A stretch of DNA of 64,000 nt from Thalassia testudinum. Its lineage: Eukaryota; Streptophyta; Magnoliopsida; Alismatales; Hydrocharitaceae. The notes under the pieces were generated by a model. The model did no database searches, was not told the origin of the DNA, and was given only the letters and a program-made list of their open reading frames with translations. Both the position numbers and the translations under genes were made by a program. The stretch is from positions 18,970,001-19,034,000 of the forward strand of contig JAZHRO010000019.1 in the NCBI GenBank assembly GCA_037157565.1. Direction: 5' to 3'. Of the stretch, positions 60,101-64,000 are shown one piece after another. Positions within the stretch are counted from its first letter, which is position 1, and each line of letters opens with the position of its first letter.

Positions 60101-61232
60101 GTTGAAAGCTGATAGTGTTGTAAAACGACATCGAAACACGGATTTGAATTTGTTATTGTGATTAGAAAGTAATTTTGTATCGTGATTACCTCGTTCTATC
60201 ACAAATTCTTATTGACACTATATAAGGATAGAATTGTTCCCTCCAGATTAAAAGTTTTTCTAAAAAAAAAAATGATGCAACACATTAGGATAAAATTATA
60301 TGTATATAGAACATGAAGCCTAAATCAACAAATAATTTCCTCAAAAAAGCTTCTAGAAACCTAGATTTTTTTTACTATCATATTGGAATTGATTGAATGT
60401 CAAAACACCTTCATTAAATTACTTTGTGACAACGAAAATGAATAAAATATAGAGAAAAAAAATCCATACCAAATGTTTCTATTAAGCAACGTACATTTGT
60501 CATCAAAACATTTGAGGCACCTGATTTTTTCACATTTATCTTGAAATTAAATTACCTGAAGCATTAAATACATACATCATATATATTTGGAATATGTACT
60601 TGTTGAATGTAAAGGAATTGAAGTTTGCACCATATGCATTCCAATAAATAATAAGAAACTCCATGAATTAAATGTCCTAAGCCTTGATCCACAGGAATAA
60701 ATTGCACAAAGGAGAAACTATTCTCCAATAAAATATAATTCCAATGATCCTCTTAATATATAAGATGATTCAGGTATGCTATTGATGTAAGGAATTCTAG
60801 TGGAGTCTTCAAGCTTATCTGAGCTTATTCCAAGCTTCCCCTATGTGTTCATTGTCTCATCTTCATGTCCACATAGCTATTGTAACAAAAAATGGTACAA
60901 CTCTGATCAATTTTTGGTACCCATACAATTAAATCATTTTGAATGTCTACAATAAGTCAACGAATACCGATTGAGAATTTTGAAACAAGAAATTTAATCT
61001 TATGTTTATTAGATATCCCACCGCAAATGGAAGCACCTAATTTTCTATTAACTTAACTACAAATCTAATCTCCTTACAATCTACCATCTTCTTACTATTT
61101 CACATATAAATCTAATACTTTCACTCGCTTCAATCGAACTACATACGAGGCACTCTCGTAGAGGTTAAATCACCTAACCAACAACTCCTATCCCTCTGCT
61201 CCATCCAACACTTGTTCCTCGCTCACAGACCA
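57136..61232 (+). repeat. 4.4-kb monomer copy E, segment 2
   Basis: Resumes CAACCTATCAATCTC and runs without interruption through all landmarks (57930, 58890, 59485, 59710, 60065, 60690) to CTCACAGACCA, about 100 bp before the next monomer start would be. Here another LTR inserted. The ~4.1-kb uninterrupted run makes this, with copy A, the best monomer reference. No supported gene. Confidence 0.87.
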
Positions 61233-62989
61233 TGTTACGACCCAGTTCCTGAATGCCTACAGGACTCGAGACTGGCTCGCCTCGACTAATCCCAAGACCT
61301 AGTCGTCCAACAAGAAATAACCGAAAAGCAGGAAAATAAACGACATTCACATATGCAATGTAACTAAGCAGTAAAAACGTACAAGCAGTAAAGGAAAGTA
61401 ATAGCTGCTAATTCAGTACATACCACCACAACAACAGGAAAAACGGAACGAAAGCAGCTGTAACAGAAATAGTAGCAAAAAGTCTGAAACTCACTATAGT
61501 AGTAAAGAGAGTACTACAAAAAGTACTAAAACTATGGCTGGGCTCGACTAGGCCCAACACCCTCCGCAGCTGGTAGCTCGGGCTGCTCAACTCTTGGACC
61601 TAAACAGTGTTATGAAAAAGACAGAGTCAGCGAACACTGAGTAGAGTAGTAACCATACTATCTAAAGCAGTAAAAGTTGCAGGTATATTTATATTTTCGA
61701 GTTATTTTATTTTACAAGTAATTCCCTTTTACCCCATTTGGTTAAACTTCATATTTTTCTCAATCTTGCATGTTCCTCGTGGGAATGATCTTGATTGCAA
61801 TCTTTTCCAAAGAGTAGAAGGTACACGAGGTGCTCTCTTGGCTAGGAGAGTCCCCCGTGGTAGTCCTACACCCAGTTAACCACCCAGAGGTCACTGACAG
61901 ACGTAGCAGTGACTACGGCACGCACGATAAGCGCAAGGGTAGCTACTTTGCACTGACACGCGGTCAGTCATTTCCGCTAAGGGGTATGCCCAAAGTATAG
62001 CACGGAACAGTATAAGGCCTAGCCCTCTCAGAAACAGCGGTCTAGCCCCTCAAAACCAAATAGGGGTCTCGCCCCCCCACAGTCCGCGCACCCTCGTCTG
62101 ACTACCCCAGTTTGCCCATAGGGCCTAACAAGTCAGTGTAGGGTGACTAGCTGAACCTCGGGCCCCGTGGGGTGGCTAGCTCCCTCCCTACACTAGTAGC
62201 TCACCTCGATACCGTGTATGCGAGGGCCAATAGAAGTCGGTGTAGAGTGGCCAATCCTAACCCCGGGTCCCGACCCAAGGGTGGCTAGCTCCACTCTACA
62301 CTAAAAGGGGACAGTCGCTCTCCTTGGTACCACGTACTCAAGGGCCAGCACACCTCCCGTCCACATTCCATACTTTTCCATCTATCCACAGGAGCTCTAC
62401 TCCTAACTCCCTGTAGGGTTCATGCGCATGTTCACCATATTATTCCAATCCAGGTTTCATCATTCACAATCCAATTCTCATTTATACGCAGGCAGCCCGT
62501 ATTTCCATAGTTTAATACATGCAACAAGTGATATCACAGGTAACTGTTTAGTTATCTTAGGCAGCTCATACTTATTTATAGGCGGTGGATAACATTTAGC
62601 TCATTCATATAAATATAATTACAATTACGCAGAATAATTGGTTCAACCATTTCTCTGTCCTAAGGTTCATGCCACATCCTAGGTTTCCAGTTGACTAATT
62701 TTTCATAGATGCATTAATGTTTAATAAGAATAACAGAGGTGGACCACTCTACCAGACAATCCAGGAGTACTGGGGGCTTGAACTGCAGACCCAGGTGCCT
62801 CTGCAACCCTAGACACAGCAGGTCGAAGCCCTATACCAAGGAACATATTACAACGGAAGGTTCAGAACAGTGTATAAAGGTTTCTAATATGTAGAGAAAC
62901 TCACAAGGAAATCACAGATACTTCGTTTGCATAAAACGGATCCCGATCAGACCCCAAACGGGTCAAAAACCTGTCTGCAGACCAAAATC
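61233..62989 (-). mobile_element. LTR, gypsy subfamily B, interrupted by a third element
   Basis: Starts TGTTACGACCC with GACCA just before it (candidate target duplication, other side not in the window). It runs 1757 bp through the opening block, hairpins (62015-62080) and CCTAGG region to ACCAAAATC, where the plus-oriented LTR begins. The remaining ~0.9 kb should lie beyond the window. The intact 5' tip shows what the 43258 copy lost. Confidence 0.85.
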
Positions 62990-64000
62990 TGTAACGAGCG
63001 CGTGCCCCAGACGTCTTTTAAGACGTCTGGGAGGTGGCCCAGACGTCTGTAAAGACCTCTGGGATCACATCCAGACGTCTGACCAGACGTCCGGGATAGT
63101 TTACAGACGTCTGGCGAACAGTTATGCTCGCACGGGATATTCGTCTGCGCGCCTGTGCGCGCAGACCTGCGTTCTGCCCTCTTTCTCTATGGCTGCAGGC
63201 GGCTGCGACCGTCTCTCTCTCCTCTCCGTGCGGCGTTAAAAGGGGGGCGCGCCTCCCCTCCCGTCTCCACCATCTTCCTCCTTCTCTCCTGCCTGTGCGC
63301 GAGAGCGAGCGGACGCGAGGGCGCAGCGGCAGCGGCAGCCGCAGTAGGCGCGGAGGAGCTGCGGCGTGCGAGGGCGGGGCTCTGCCGTGAGGGCGAGCTC
63401 GCCGGGAGCGGCTTGGCCGGCCGGCGGAGGGCGCAGGGGGCGCAGAGCGTCGCGGAGAGGGACCTGCTGCGGGCGGAGCAGCGGACGCGCGAGGTGCGAC
63501 GCGGGCGGCGTCGTGAGCGGAGGCCGAGCAAGGTTCTGATTCTGGAAAAATTTCCAGAATCAGACGTCTGGATTGATATCCAGACGGCAAGGTCGACGTC
63601 TGTGATATCATACAGACGTCTGAAAGGTGAGTTTCCGCTTTCTCCTTCTTTTTTTGTTGACTGACCGTACTGAGGGAGGGGGGTTGGCTGTGCGCAGGTT
63701 GTCTGATTCATCATCCTTTGCGAATCAGACGTCGGGAAGTTGTACCAGACGGCGGGAGTGACCTCCAGACGTCCGGAGTGACCATCGGACGTCTGGGATC
63801 TAGGAAAGACGTCCCTGCAGACTTCTGGACGTCTGGGAAACCACGCTGAGCAGGTAATTCTCTGATCCACCGTTTAAGACGTCTGGAGGAAGTTCCAGAC
63901 GTCTGATTTTGCACAGTATCATCTTTCTCGACCCGTTTAGGGCCCGTTTGGGCTCCATTTTCCGCGATTCGAGTTGCGTTCGTTTCAGAATTTATTCCTC
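62990..64000 (+). mobile_element. Element 3: start of a subfamily A LTR, plus orientation (cut by window end)
   Basis: TGTAACGAGCGCGTGCC is the U3 start of the Element 1/2 LTR in the opposite orientation; about 1.01 kb of an expected 2.7 kb is present. It holds the U3 palindromes (63007-63115), a GGCGTTAAAAGG promoter candidate near 63233, the GC-rich leader and the downstream palindromes (63563-63903). It inserted into an older subfamily B LTR. Whether it is a complete element or a solo LTR cannot be told here. Confidence 0.9.
63007..63115. repeat. CCAGACGTCTGG palindrome cluster, Element 3 U3
   Basis: About seven palindromes or half-palindromes, in mirror order to those of Elements 1 and 2 as expected for the opposite orientation. 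One unit near 63053 is decayed to GACCTCTGG. The cluster is thus conserved in three separate insertions. Confidence 0.8.

Overview
This is nuclear DNA of a flowering plant, from gene-poor and probably heterochromatic sequence. The evidence is plant-type LTR retrotransposons: Ty3/gypsy chromoviruses of the Tekay/Del kind primed by initiator-Met tRNA, and a SIRE-like Ty1/copia derivative. They are nested inside one another and inside a non-coding tandem repeat. I found no host protein gene, rRNA or tRNA that I would defend. The species cannot be named from what I see.

Substrate: with the retroelements removed, what remains is five head-to-tail copies (A to E) of a roughly 4.4-kb AT-rich monomer. 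They start at about 1, 4232, 28048, 36786 and 46474. The same landmarks recur in the same order in every copy. Each copy is cut by later insertions, which hides the periodicity.

Insertions from left to right: a solo gypsy LTR (4371-7173, target duplication AACTC); a pol-less copia derivative with a broken gag and a 3' LTR (7680-10960); an old unidentified element X (12112-27426) that was itself split by Element 1 (13341-23762), a complete gypsy element with an uninterrupted 1587-codon gag-pol on the minus strand; a compound LTR in which a plus-oriented LTR holds a minus-oriented truncated one (30836-35179); a plus-oriented solo LTR (38453-41147); a 5'-truncated LTR (43258-45897); Element 2 (46711-57135), a full-length but coding-defective sister of Element 1 with perfect CAACC target duplications; and an LTR (61233-62989) cut by the plus-oriented LTR of a third Element-1-type copy (62990 to the window end).

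How the parts work together: Element 1 carries gag, CCHC knuckle, protease, reverse transcriptase, RNase H, integrase and chromodomain in one frame, with a tRNA-iMet primer site beside its 5' LTR. It is the only plausibly autonomous unit here and could in principle mobilise relatives such as Element 2. Its LTRs (TGTAACG...CGTTACA, 2.7 kb) are the younger subfamily A. The solo and truncated LTRs are an older related subfamily B.

Most unusual signals: (i) the buried 4.4-kb tandem array, in which copies C and E resemble each other more than the copy D between them; (ii) clusters of the palindrome CCAGACGTCTGG in the gypsy LTRs that recur, decayed, in the unrelated copia LTR; (iii) U3 variants shared by the 3' LTRs of Elements 1 and 2 but absent from their own 5' LTRs, which points to gene conversion; (iv) a large inverted LTR pair at 30836-35122.
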